Virus record (IMG/VR): IMGVR_UViG_3300033052_000133
Coordinates: 1-21,257 of that record
Length of the DNA stretch: 21,257 bases
From: a virus
Strand: one strand, 5' to 3'
Each line of letters opens with the position of its first letter. Position 1 is the stretch's first letter. Below, in pieces: positions 1 to 6,959 of this stretch. The notes under the pieces are model-generated. The model was given only the letters and a program-made list of their open reading frames with translations. It was not told the origin of the DNA and searched no databases. Both the position numbers and the translations under genes were made by a program.

Positions 1-1293
1 GGGCGGGTTGGCGGTGGTAATGGGCGTGTGGCGGTGGCTGCAGGCGCGCCTGCGAATGTTATGGACCGCTCGATTCTTGGCGATGAGTGGTTGTCTTTCC
101 TGGCACAGACTGCAGACGTAAATTTGCCAGAGCAGGCGGCGCGGGCTTCGGCGGTGTTCTTCTGCTGTTCGATCATTGCCGAGGCCGTGGGCAGTTTGCA
201 GACCGGCTTTGTTGACGCGAAAAACAATCCGGTTTCGCTTTCGATGAGCGAAGTGGTCGGGCTGGAACCAAACCCGCTGCAGACCGCGGCGGAGTTCTGG
301 GCGAGCATGGCCTATACGGCTGCACTGCGCGGGATTGCTTTTGCCGAGCCGACTGTTGGCATGGACAACGTAGAGCTGTGGCCGCTGGACCCACGCGGGA
401 CTTCGGTAACGTGGCGTGACCGTTCGTTTTCGGTTGATTACACGGCCGATGGCGTACGGCGCCAGTACGTGCCGCAGCAGCTATTCTGGTTTTCCGGCCT
501 GGCCGACAGCACGGCCAAGCCGCTGGTTCCGTGGCAGCAGGCCAAAGGTTCGATTGAATTCGCCTTGGCGCTGGAACTGGGCGCACGATCGTTCTTCAAG
601 AACAACCTGCGATTCTCGGGCGTCCTGTCGACCGACCACAAACTGACTGAGGAATCGATCGAGCGTTTGCGCGAAGGCATTCGGAGGTGGAAGAACGGCG
701 GCATACCGGTTCTTGAACAGGGCCTGACCTTTTCGAACACACAAAGCACCAATGCCGATGCGCAGACAACAGAACTGATCAAGCAGCGCACTATGGAAAT
801 GGCGCGTTATTGGCACATTCCCCGGTCGATGATTGCCGAAGATGCGGGGAACGCGAGCAGTCAAGAACAGGAAGCGCTGGCGTTCGTGAAATACACCATG
901 CGCCCTTGGGTGCGCCGGATTGAACAGGGTGTGACTGTGCGACTGTTGCCGCCCGACATGAAGCTGGCAGGCATTCGTGCGCGGTTCAATCTGGACAGCC
1001 TTTTGCGCGGCGACAGCGCGACTCAGTTCCGCAACGCAGTGCTGGCGCGGACTGCGGGAACGCATTCGATTGACGATATCCGCGTCAACTGGTTCGACCT
1101 GCCGGCGTATGAGACAGATTGGTCGACTGACCCACGCGCGCCGCTGAATAGCAATCGCGCCGCCGATACGGTGACCGGTGGCCAGACCGCCCCGCAAGAT
1201 GGTGTTGCGCAGATCGTAGCCGCGCTGATGGCGATGCCGGAAGGTGAGCGCGAGGCCGAACTTGACAGGATCATGAAGGAAATGACCCCATGA
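1..1293 (+). CDS. HK97-family phage portal protein (5' end cut by window edge)
   Basis: This is the dodecameric portal ring at the head vertex, through which DNA is packaged and ejected. The reading frame is open from base 1 with no stop, so the true start is probably just outside the window; the first start inside is GTG at 28 and the first ATG is at 61. The region starting DEWLSFLAQ, followed by a helix with FFCCSIIAEAVGSL, corresponds to the N-terminal block of HK97 portals. The middle holds the clip/stem-type segment IERLREGIRRWKNGG and the late block MARYWHIPRSMI followed by EQEALAFVKYTMRPW, both typical of the family. The C-terminus is Thr/Gln/Ala-rich. It overlaps the next gene by 4 bp (ATGA) and is followed by protease and capsid, the classical HK97 order. 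Family assignment is secure; the exact start is not visible. Confidence 0.93.
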   Translation, partial: GRVGGGNGRVAVAAGAPANVMDRSILGDEWLSFLAQTADVNLPEQAARASAVFFCCSIIAEAVGSLQTGFVDAKNNPVSLSMSEVVGLEPNPLQTAAEFWASMAYTAALRGIAFAEPTVGMDNVELWPLDPRGTSVTWRDRSFSVDYTADGVRRQYVPQQLFWFSGLADSTAKPLVPWQQAKGSIEFALALELGARSFFKNNLRFSGVLSTDHKLTEESIERLREGIRRWKNGGIPVLEQGLTFSNTQSTNADAQTTELIKQRTMEMARYWHIPRSMIAEDAGNASSQEQEALAFVKYTMRPWVRRIEQGVTVRLLPPDMKLAGIRARFNLDSLLRGDSATQFRNAVLARTAGTHSIDDIRVNWFDLPAYETDWSTDPRAPLNSNRAADTVTGGQTAPQDGVAQIVAALMAMPEGEREAELDRIMKEMTP

Positions 1294-2162
1294 CGCGACT
1301 TGCGATTGCAGGCACGCTGTTTGCCATGCATCCGGCTTATCTTGACGCCTGGATGAAGCAGAGCGCGATCGAAGCAATCCTGCCCGCTTCCATGCTGCAG
1401 CTTGCCGCTGCATTCGGCGGCCCCAAGGAAGCGGCCAATCCCGATCCGATCCGCGAAGGGGCAACGGCGATCGTGCCCATCCGCGGCATGATCGGCCCGG
1501 CAGGAATGGGCGTGCGAACCGAAACGAACGTGCTGGCCGAGCGGGTGCGTTCTCTTGCAGCAGACCCCAAGATCGGTGCAATCGTGCTCGATATCCAAAG
1601 CCCGGGTGGTTACGTGTTCGGCACGCAGGAAGCGGGCGATGCGATATTCGAAGCGCGCAGTGCCAAGCCGGTTGTCGCGGTGGCCAATACCTATGCCTAT
1701 TCGGCGGCGCACTGGCTGGCGACGCAGGCTAGCGCATTCTACTGCACGCCGAGCGGCGAAGTGGGCAGTGTGGGTGTGCGGTCTGGCCATGTCGACCAAT
1801 CCGGGCTGGAAGAAAAGCTGGGTTTGAAAACGACGCTGATTGCATCGCATCCCGACAAGATTGCGGGCCACGGCTATGCCCCACTGGCCGAAGAGGACCG
1901 AGCCGAGCTGCAGGCGTTTGTCGACGAATACAACACGAACTTCGTGGCTGCGATTGCGCGAGGCCGCGGCATTTCTGCAGGGCAGGTGGCCGATATCCAC
2001 GGCACCGGGAAGACATTTTCTGCCACCAAGGCCGCGCAGCGCGGCGCCATCGACGGGGTTATGACCCTGCGCGATGTCGTGGCCAAGTATGGTTCGAGCC
2101 GTGCTCGGCTTTCGCTGATGCGACGTCAGGCAGCGGTTTCCGAGGTGCTCGCCAGCATTTGA
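1290..2162 (+). CDS. S49 (SppA-like) head maturation protease
   Basis: This serine protease is expected to remove the capsid delta domain during prohead maturation. Of 290 residues, the core has VPIRGMIGP, the oxyanion-type segment DIQSPGG (101-107), the nucleophile block AYSAAHW with Ser138, the segment GEVGSVGV (157-163), and Lys190 in SHPDKIAGHGYAPL. In bacterial SppA the serine and general-base lysine are 52 residues apart, and Ser138 to Lys190 is also 52. The first 50 residues are a short extension specific to phage versions. The gene starts inside the portal stop (ATGA overlap), indicating translational coupling, and ends just before an intrinsic terminator. No scaffold-like extension is seen at the C-terminus, so scaffolding probably comes from the capsid delta domain. 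Confidence 0.93.
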   Translation: MTRLAIAGTLFAMHPAYLDAWMKQSAIEAILPASMLQLAAAFGGPKEAANPDPIREGATAIVPIRGMIGPAGMGVRTETNVLAERVRSLAADPKIGAIVLDIQSPGGYVFGTQEAGDAIFEARSAKPVVAVANTYAYSAAHWLATQASAFYCTPSGEVGSVGVRSGHVDQSGLEEKLGLKTTLIASHPDKIAGHGYAPLAEEDRAELQAFVDEYNTNFVAAIARGRGISAGQVADIHGTGKTFSATKAAQRGAIDGVMTLRDVVAKYGSSRARLSLMRRQAAVSEVLASI

Positions 2163-2181
2163 GGGCCTCGATCTAAAGCGA

Positions 2182-2195
2182 CTTCCAATTGGAAG
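2182..2195. repeat. Perfect 14-bp palindrome CTTCCAATTGGAAG
   Basis: A perfect palindrome lies between the protease stop codon and the terminator hairpin, in the only sizeable gap upstream of the capsid gene. It could be a protein-binding site or a second small hairpin. No function can be assigned from sequence. Confidence 0.5.
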
Positions 2196-2201
2196 AAGGA
2201 A

Positions 2202-2229
2202 GGGCGGCATGGTGCCGCCCTTTTTATTT
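2202..2229 (+). terminator. Intrinsic terminator between protease and capsid genes
   Basis: An 8-bp perfect stem GGGCGGCA/TGCCGCCC with a 3-nt TGG loop is followed directly by TTTTTATTT. This is a textbook rho-independent terminator. It sits inside the structural operon, 40 bp after the protease stop and about 40 bp before the capsid start, so late transcription must either read through it or restart downstream. Confidence 0.8.
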
Positions 2230-2270
2230 GGGCGCGCGCGCCCGCAACCAGGCGACACAGGAGTTAGATT

Positions 2271-3548
2271 ATGAACCTCGCCGTTCTGCGCAACGAGGCG
2301 CGCGCAGTAGCCAAGCGCCAGCAGGACCGCCTTCAGGCGGCCATTGATGAAAACCGCGATCTGACTGCAGAAGAGGATGAAGCCGACAAGGCCGACTCCG
2401 CTCAGCTGACCCGGCTGACCGGCCAGATCCAGCGTGCCGAGCAGCTGATGCAGTCCGCATCGGCCATCGGTCTTGATCCGATTGCCGCAGCGGCGCCGAC
2501 CGTGCCGGCAACGCCCAAGGCCGGGCTGGACAATGGCGGGTTCAAGAACATCGCAGAATTCGCCAATGCCGTACGGCTTGCCAATCCGGCTGCCGGCAGT
2601 TCGTTCCGCGTAGATGACCGCCTTGCGGCGCCCAGCAATGTTCACACCGAAACTGGCGATGCTGCTGGTTCTTATCTGGTGCCTGCCGAGTTCCGGCAGG
2701 AGATCGTCAATCTTGTTTATGACGATATGGATCCACTGATCAGCATGATCGATCCTTCGCCCACGGCATCCAACCGCGTGGTGGGCTTGGGCGATGAAAC
2801 CACGCCTTGGGGTTCTTCGGGCGTGCAGGCCTATTGGCGTGGCGAAAACCAGCAGATGAACGCCAGCAAGGCCGCTCTCACCCCGCGTGAAACCAAGCTG
2901 GGCGAGCTTTACGCTTTCGTTCTGGCGACCGAAGAGCTGCTGGAAGACGCGCCGCGCACCGCCGATCTCGTGACAAACAAGGCCGCAGCAGCAATCCGCT
3001 GGAAGCTGGCTGAAGCGTTCATGTTTGGCGATGGCGTGGAAAAGCCGCTGGGCTGGATGGCTTCGGACGCGCTGGTCAGCGTGGCCAAGGAATCAGGGCA
3101 GGCGGCAGATTCCATCGTGCGTCAGAACGTGGCCAAGATGTTCTCGCGCCTTTTGAATCCCGCCAATGGCCGCTGGCTGGCGAATGCCGATTGCCTTCCG
3201 CAGATCATGGAACTGCAAAACGCGCAGGGCCAATCGCTGTGGTATCCCGATTACCGCGAGGCACCGGGTGGCCGCCTGATGGGCCTGCCGCTGTTCTTCA
3301 CCGAACACAACACCACCATCGGCGACCTGGGCGACCTGCAGCTGATCAACCCGGCGGGTTACGAAGCGTTCCGCAAGCAGAACGGCGTGAACTTTGCCGA
3401 ATCAATCCACCTGTACTTCGATTACAACGTTCGAGCTTTCCGCTGGACGTTCCGTGCAGGCGGTCAGCCGGTCCTGTCTTCGGCAGTTACCCCGGCCAAG
3501 GGTTCAGCGACCAAGAGCCACTTCGTGGCACTGGCCGAACGCACCTGA
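2271..3548 (+). CDS. Major capsid protein, HK97 family
   Basis: This is the main shell subunit. Residues 1-70 form a charged helical segment (RNEARAVAKRQQDRLQAAI and onward) typical of the delta/scaffold domain that the upstream S49 protease removes. The segment around GSYLVPAEFRQEIVNLV begins the mature HK97-fold domain; further family blocks are the E-loop-like region around VVGLGDETTPWGS, the long spine helix region with TEELLEDAPRTADLV, the segment EKPLGWM, and the C-terminal part with GRLMGLPLFFTEH and the FRWTFRAGGQPV strand. At 425 residues it has normal length. The start is supported by AGGAG at 2259-2263, 7 nt upstream of ATG. The gene is bounded by an intrinsic terminator upstream and a hairpin downstream. 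Whether the shell is crosslinked cannot be told. Confidence 0.95.
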   Translation: MNLAVLRNEARAVAKRQQDRLQAAIDENRDLTAEEDEADKADSAQLTRLTGQIQRAEQLMQSASAIGLDPIAAAAPTVPATPKAGLDNGGFKNIAEFANAVRLANPAAGSSFRVDDRLAAPSNVHTETGDAAGSYLVPAEFRQEIVNLVYDDMDPLISMIDPSPTASNRVVGLGDETTPWGSSGVQAYWRGENQQMNASKAALTPRETKLGELYAFVLATEELLEDAPRTADLVTNKAAAAIRWKLAEAFMFGDGVEKPLGWMASDALVSVAKESGQAADSIVRQNVAKMFSRLLNPANGRWLANADCLPQIMELQNAQGQSLWYPDYREAPGGRLMGLPLFFTEHNTTIGDLGDLQLINPAGYEAFRKQNGVNFAESIHLYFDYNVRAFRWTFRAGGQPVLSSAVTPAKGSATKSHFVALAERT

Positions 3549-3580
3549 TCGGGCGCATCTGACACAACCTGAATGATCGC

Positions 3581-3598
3581 GCCCGCAAGATTGCGGGC
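3581..3598 (+). other. GC-rich hairpin after the capsid gene
   Basis: GCCCGCA (3581-3587) pairs with TGCGGGC (3592-3598) around a 4-nt loop, 32 bp after the capsid stop. No T-tract follows, so it is not a typical intrinsic terminator. It could stabilise the 3' end of capsid mRNA or act as a pause or processing site. Confidence 0.5.
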
Positions 3599-3630
3599 CG
3601 GTCCATTCCCAAGAAGCGGGAGTTCAAACC

Positions 3631-4083
3631 ATGTTTCCCAATGCAAATCCATCGGCTCGGGCCGGTGTCGTCGGCGTGATCGATCCTGATGCCTATGCTG
3701 CCAGCACGCAGACCACGGGTTGGATTCACGCTGCGAAGTTCGGCGCATTCCTTGCCATTATTATGGCGGGCGATATGGGAGCTTCGGCCACCATTGATGC
3801 CAAGATCGAACAGGCAAGCGACAGCAGCGGCACCGGCGCCAAAGATGTTTCCGGCCTTGCCATCACCCAGCTGACCAAGGCCGGGACCGATGACAACAAG
3901 CAGGCGCTGATCAATATCCAGCACGCCGATCTCGATATAAATAACGGCTTCGATTACTTCAGAGTATCGATGACGGTGGCCACCGCTGCGTGTGATGCTG
4001 GGGCAATCGTGCTGGGCTTCGATCCGCGCAAGGGCGCTGCCACGGCCAATGACCTGAGCACTGTCGACGAGGTCGTTTCGTAA
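3631..4083 (+). CDS. Probable accessory or decoration head protein
   Basis: A 150-residue protein lies directly after the major capsid gene, where HK97-like phages commonly carry a head accessory protein. It resembles the small conserved proteins found there in proteobacterial phages: a short disordered start, a segment with GWIHAAKFGAFLAIIMAG, a Ser/Gly-rich stretch with ASDSSGTGAKDV, and a C-terminal beta-rich part with FRVSMTVATA. No transmembrane helix or enzyme motif is visible; the hydrophobic stretch near residue 40 reads as a buried strand. The start is supported by GGGAG about 9 nt upstream. The gene is followed by a terminator hairpin, so capsid and this gene form a two-gene segment between hairpins. 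The decoration role is inferred from position. Confidence 0.6.
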   Translation: MFPNANPSARAGVVGVIDPDAYAASTQTTGWIHAAKFGAFLAIIMAGDMGASATIDAKIEQASDSSGTGAKDVSGLAITQLTKAGTDDNKQALINIQHADLDINNGFDYFRVSMTVATAACDAGAIVLGFDPRKGAATANDLSTVDEVVS

Positions 4084-4114
4084 GATTCAGCTTGCGAGGC
4101 TTAGACGTGAAAGA

Positions 4115-4140
4115 GGGGCGGGCCGATGGCTCGCCCCTTT
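4115..4140 (+). terminator. Terminator hairpin after the accessory head gene
   Basis: GGGGCGGGCC (4115-4124) pairs with GGCTCGCCCC (4128-4137) with one G-T pair and a 3-nt GAT loop, followed by only TTTAT. The stem is strong but the T-tract is short, so termination may be partial. The hairpin also covers an ATG at 4126 that is in frame with the next gene, arguing against that ATG as the start. Confidence 0.6.
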
Positions 4141-4155
4141 ATGTTGGAGGTTAGC

Positions 4156-4701
4156 GTGGGGCTTCAGCTTCAAACGGGGGCGGCGGCCTCGCCGGTTTCC
4201 GTGGCGGCGGCAAAAGCCCACATCGGGATTGAGAGCGCTGACTGGGACAGCCAACTTGAAGACTGGATTACGGTGGCCACCTGCCTGGTGCAGGATTACA
4301 TCGGCAAGGCGGTCGGCGGGCAAACGTGGAAGCTGACGCTTGATCGGTTCACTGACCAAGTAGAGCTGTCATTTGGCCCGGTTACTGAAATCGGCGTCAT
4401 CCAGTACATCGATCCTGATCGTGTCGTTCGGACTCTCGACGATGCGGTGTACATTCATGACCTTGTCAGCGTGCCGCAGCGGCTTTTTCGCGATCCCGAA
4501 GAGGATTTGCCTAGCACGGCAAATGTGCCGAACGCGGTGACGATTAACTTCACCACGGGATTCGAGACCGGCCCAGAGCTTTCGCAGATCAGGCAGGCGA
4601 TCCTGATGTCCGTGGCCAGTATGTATCGCGACAGGGATAGCGGCGGCCTGACGCCATCTGTTGCCGCCATGCTCCGGCCGCTGCGTCGGATCATCATCTG
4701 A
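4156..4701 (+). CDS. Head-tail connector protein (HK97 gp6 / phiE125 gp8 type)
   Basis: This protein is expected to form the ring under the portal that begins the head-tail interface. It has the usual layout: N-terminal block PVSVAAAKAHIGIESADWD, an alpha-helical stretch with LEDWITVATCLVQDYIGK, the segment QTWKLTLDRF, and a late helix around IRQAILMSVASMYRDRD. The start chosen is GTG at 4156, preceded by GGAGG at 4146-4150, giving 181 residues. An in-frame ATG at 4126 would add ten residues but lies inside a terminator hairpin and has no ribosome-binding site. The gene overlaps the next start by 1 bp (TGATG). Family identification rests on the recognisable N-terminal motif and gene order. 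Confidence 0.85.
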   Translation: MGLQLQTGAAASPVSVAAAKAHIGIESADWDSQLEDWITVATCLVQDYIGKAVGGQTWKLTLDRFTDQVELSFGPVTEIGVIQYIDPDRVVRTLDDAVYIHDLVSVPQRLFRDPEEDLPSTANVPNAVTINFTTGFETGPELSQIRQAILMSVASMYRDRDSGGLTPSVAAMLRPLRRIII

Positions 4702-5048
4702 TGCCGATGTTGCCGCCTGGGCAGCGCGATACGCGCATCAGTTTTCAGCGCAATGGTGCGGCGCGAAGTGCGCTGGGCGGTAAGGCTGCAGCAGACTGGT
4801 CCGAACTGTTCTCGCGTTTGGCAAAGGTCACATGGGGCAGCAGCGCAGAGCGGCGTAGCGCGGCAGTGGAAGGCGCGATTCAAACAGCGACCTTCCGGAC
4901 TCTGGCGGATTCAGAAACCAAGAGCATCACGGCTAAGGACCGGATCGTAATGGCTGACGGGCTTACGTTCGACGTGACGGGCATCGCGCCAATCGGCTCG
5001 CCTGTCCCTTACGAGATAGAATTCACTGCGACGACAAGCAGGGGCTGA
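4701..5048 (+). CDS. Head-tail adaptor / head closure protein
   Basis: A 115-residue protein of the phage head-tail joining family, which seals the connector and docks the tail. The N-terminus RDTRISFQR is a typical opening beta strand (family pattern of Arg followed by alternating hydrophobics), followed by WSELFSRLAKVTW and the late conserved segment KDRIVMADGLTFDVTGIAPIG. It is translated from an ATG overlapping the previous stop by 1 bp, so it is probably coupled to the connector. Length and position agree with the family. Confidence 0.82.
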   Translation: MPMLPPGQRDTRISFQRNGAARSALGGKAAADWSELFSRLAKVTWGSSAERRSAAVEGAIQTATFRTLADSETKSITAKDRIVMADGLTFDVTGIAPIGSPVPYEIEFTATTSRG

Positions 5049-5050
5049 CG

Positions 5051-5221
5051 ATGTGCAGGACCACAAACATGATTTTTACCGTGCATGTCAGAACGCGCAC
5101 GGTGGCGGTGTTATGTGCGGCGGCGAAAGTGATGGTCATCCTCGGCATCAATCCTGACCGCGCACTCGCAATCGTTTCGCCGTTGTTGAAACGTTGCATT
5201 CGGGTTTCGGCGGGTCACTGA
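5051..5221 (+). CDS. Small hypothetical protein, 56 residues
   Basis: The 175-bp gap between the adaptor and gp10 genes is filled almost exactly by this open frame: its ATG is 2 bp after the adaptor stop and its TGA ends 2 bp before the next ATG. The product is basic and mildly hydrophobic, with RTRTVAVLCAAAKVMVILGI in the middle and a C-terminal LLKRCIRVSAGH. An internal ATG at 5069 is an alternative start. No family is recognised, and one hydrophobic helix is possible. The seamless fit between neighbours is the main evidence that it is translated; the lack of a clear ribosome-binding site is the main doubt. Confidence 0.5.
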   Translation: MCRTTNMIFTVHVRTRTVAVLCAAAKVMVILGINPDRALAIVSPLLKRCIRVSAGH

Positions 5222-5223
5222 CG

Positions 5224-5739
5224 ATGGCAGAACATCTCTCCTTCACCGGCGGGCGCGAGCTCGATCGGGCGCTGCTGGAATTGACAACGAAGTCTGCCCA
5301 GAAAGTTGGCAGAGCGGCTTTGCGTGCCACGGCCAGGCCGATTGCTGCCAAGGCAAAGGCGATAGTGCGCAAGAAGAGCGGTGCGGTAGCCCGCAACATC
5401 ACCGTGCGGGTCGACCGTATGCGGAACGATCACTCGACGTTTTCCGCCCTGATCTACGTCAAGAGCAAGGGTGGCACGTACCGGCCTCGGCGCACCAATC
5501 GCCGCAGTCGAGTTCGCGGGCGCCTGCAGGAAGCGCAGTACGATTACCAGATCGGAAGCAGACCTGACGTCTACGCTCGCTTCCTCGAATACGGCCGCTG
5601 GAAGCAAGGCATTCGCGCTTATCCCTTTATGCGCCCGGCCTGGGACAGCGAAGGTGGGCAGGTCGCATTGAACCGGCTCGGCGACAACCTTTGGACCGGA
5701 TTGGCCAAGGAAGTGGCTCGCCTGGGAGGCGGACTCTGA
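5224..5739 (+). CDS. HK97 gp10-like head-tail / tail completion protein
   Basis: Member of the HK97 gp10 family, which acts at the head-tail junction. The opening FTGGRELDRALLELTTK, the basic helix with VGRAALRATARPIAAKAKAIV, and the C-terminal block YARFLEYGRWKQGIRAYPFMRPAWD are the family signature; the segment EYG...PFMRPA is diagnostic. ATG 5224 gives 171 residues; an in-frame TTG at 5194 would add ten residues overlapping the small upstream ORF and is less likely. A basic patch (YRPRRTNRRSRVRGR) is longer than I would expect for the family. It is followed 1 bp later by the tail terminator gene. Confidence 0.87.
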   Translation: MAEHLSFTGGRELDRALLELTTKSAQKVGRAALRATARPIAAKAKAIVRKKSGAVARNITVRVDRMRNDHSTFSALIYVKSKGGTYRPRRTNRRSRVRGRLQEAQYDYQIGSRPDVYARFLEYGRWKQGIRAYPFMRPAWDSEGGQVALNRLGDNLWTGLAKEVARLGGGL

Positions 5740-5740
5740 C

Positions 5741-6142
5741 ATGGGGATGGAAGCGGACCTGCGTGCACGGTTGCTGGCCGATTCCGGAGTGGAAGCGACT
5801 GGCTGCACTGGCGTCAGCTGGGGCGGGCGTAATCGAGAAGATGGCTTGCCCTCTCTTGTGTTGCTGATGGTTTCGCCGGGGCGGGACTATTACCACGGGG
5901 GCGCGACTGGCGAAGACGAGCCTCGCATCCAGATTGATACTTACGGCGCGACTGACGAGGAAGCAGACGCGCTTTCGAAGGCTGTAAGAGCGTGCCTTGA
6001 ACAGGCTGCAACCTTCGGAGACACAAAGTTCGAAGAAGGCTTCCTCGATGGCGAACAGTGGATTGACGAAGGCGAGCAAGACGGCGGCGCGACGCTGTTC
6101 CGCATCAGCCAAGACTACATCTTTTTGCACTCACCGGCCTGA
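5741..6142 (+). CDS. Tail terminator protein (DUF3168, gp17-like)
   Basis: This hexameric protein caps the tail tube and joins it to the head. The first part (MEADLRARLLADSGV) is the usual N-terminal helix, followed by the strand with SLVLLMVSPGRDY and the central segment EPRIQIDTYGATDEEADALSKAVRACLEQ, a strong DUF3168 match in pattern. The C-terminal strand RISQDYIFLH is also typical. The 133-residue length is normal. ATG 5741 is 1 bp after the gp10 stop; a second ATG at 5747 could also be used. Confidence 0.85.
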   Translation: MGMEADLRARLLADSGVEATGCTGVSWGGRNREDGLPSLVLLMVSPGRDYYHGGATGEDEPRIQIDTYGATDEEADALSKAVRACLEQAATFGDTKFEEGFLDGEQWIDEGEQDGGATLFRISQDYIFLHSPA

Positions 6143-6168
6143 ATGGCCTGCCTGACAGGAGGCTTTGA

Positions 6169-6591
6169 ATGAAGACTTTCGGAACGGTCGTTAAGATCGG
6201 CACCGCCAACCCGCCGACGACGACGCTTGACGGCGTGTTCGATGTCGGCCCGCCCAATATGTCGCGTGAAGCAAATGACGTGACGGATCACGCGAGCCCG
6301 GGCGGTGCGATGGAATTTGAGCCCGATGGCGTGTACGATCCGGGCGAGCTCGTGATCAGCATGAACTACACCAAAGGCAGCGCGACCGATACGGCTTGTC
6401 GCACGGCGTTCCTTTCTGGCGCCATGCAGTACGTGCAGTGGACTGAGAACGCAGCCAGCGGATCGGACACGCTGCAGGCTGCAGGCGTCGTCACCAGCTA
6501 TCAGGTTGATGCCCTGCCGGTGAAGGGCAAGCAGACCTGCAAGCTGACGATCAAGCTTTCGGGCGCGATCGACCCTGACGCTGGCGCCTGA
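6169..6591 (+). CDS. Major tail tube protein
   Basis: This subunit polymerises into the tail tube. Of 140 residues, the sequence has the small-tube-protein layout: N-terminal strands, an acidic loop around SREANDVTDHASPGGAMEF, the strand GELVISMNYTKGS, a region with AMQYVQWTENAASGSDTL, and a C-terminal PVKGKQTCKLTIKLSG strand. No extra C-terminal Ig-like domain is present. It has one of the clearest ribosome-binding sites here (AGGAGG, about 6 nt upstream of ATG), as expected for an abundant structural protein. It lies directly before the tail chaperone gene. Confidence 0.87.
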   Translation: MKTFGTVVKIGTANPPTTTLDGVFDVGPPNMSREANDVTDHASPGGAMEFEPDGVYDPGELVISMNYTKGSATDTACRTAFLSGAMQYVQWTENAASGSDTLQAAGVVTSYQVDALPVKGKQTCKLTIKLSGAIDPDAGA

Positions 6592-6593
6592 TC

Positions 6594-6959
6594 GTGTCGG
6601 TAGCGCTGAAAGGCGAAGCTGAGTTCGATCTGGACGGCAGGCAGGTTAAGCTTGTCGCCAATGTCACTGTCCTGCTGAAGGCAGAGCAGGAAACCGGGTT
6701 CGGCATCTTCGAGCTGCTTGGCCGGGCTAACACGCACCTTTGGGTGATGGCTTCGCTCCTACGTCACCAGATCGTCGCTGGTGGCGGCGAGGAGATGACG
6801 CTGGAACGTGCATCGGAAGTAGTGCTGCAGGAAGACGCCGCATCAAAGGCTGTCCTGGTGGCGCTTGCCGGCGCACTACCTGCTGTGACGAAGGAAGGTG
6901 ATAAAAACCCTCCGAAGGCGGCAAGGCGGAAGAGCGGTGGGACTGGGACGAAGTCCTGA
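6594..6959 (+). CDS. Tail assembly chaperone, upstream frame (gpG / GTA gp10-like)
   Basis: This chaperone keeps the tape measure soluble during tail assembly. It has 121 residues starting at GTG, 2 bp after the tail-tube stop. The opening ALKGEAEFDLDGRQVKLVANVTVLLKAEQETGFGIFELLGR matches the GTA gp10-type family (strands followed by a helix and then ELLGR). The C-terminus becomes Lys/Arg/Gly-rich (KNPPKAARRKSGGTGTKS), the low-information end expected after a frameshift site. The -1 frame is open from 6905 past the 0-frame stop and encodes a conserved second chaperone domain, so a longer fused product of about 212 residues is likely made as well. Confidence 0.83.
   Translation: MSVALKGEAEFDLDGRQVKLVANVTVLLKAEQETGFGIFELLGRANTHLWVMASLLRHQIVAGGGEEMTLERASEVVLQEDAASKAVLVALAGALPAVTKEGDKNPPKAARRKSGGTGTKS
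6902..6908 (+). other. Candidate -1 ribosomal frameshift site (T AAA AAC)
   Basis: The 0-frame codons GAT AAA AAC give the heptamer T-AAA-AAC. The -1 frame has two stops (TGA TAA, 6899-6904) just before it and none after, so any slip must occur between about 6902 and the 0-frame stop at 6957. The A5 run is the only slippery-looking sequence there. It is imperfect, because the first base is T instead of A and P-site re-pairing would be weak. Confidence 0.45.

Noticed and set aside
481-1581. 366-codon minus-strand open frame over the portal gene
   Set aside because: It overlaps a secure portal gene and shows no domain; shadow frame.
1023-2645. 540-codon open frame on the minus strand across portal, protease and capsid genes
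   Set aside because: It is antisense to three well-recognised genes, has Arg/His/Cys-rich low-meaning text, and is a normal effect of high GC.
4126-4155. ATG at 4126 as start of the connector gene
   Set aside because: It lies in a terminator hairpin without a ribosome-binding site; GTG 4156 has GGAGG at proper spacing.
5194-5223. TTG at 5194 as start of the gp10-like gene
   Set aside because: ATG 5224 directly precedes the conserved family start, and the extension overlaps a neat upstream ORF.
1-6142. Gene transfer agent cluster instead of a phage
   Set aside because: Some parts resemble GTA genes, but the window also has an endolysin, spanins, two fibre modules and accessory genes in phage order.
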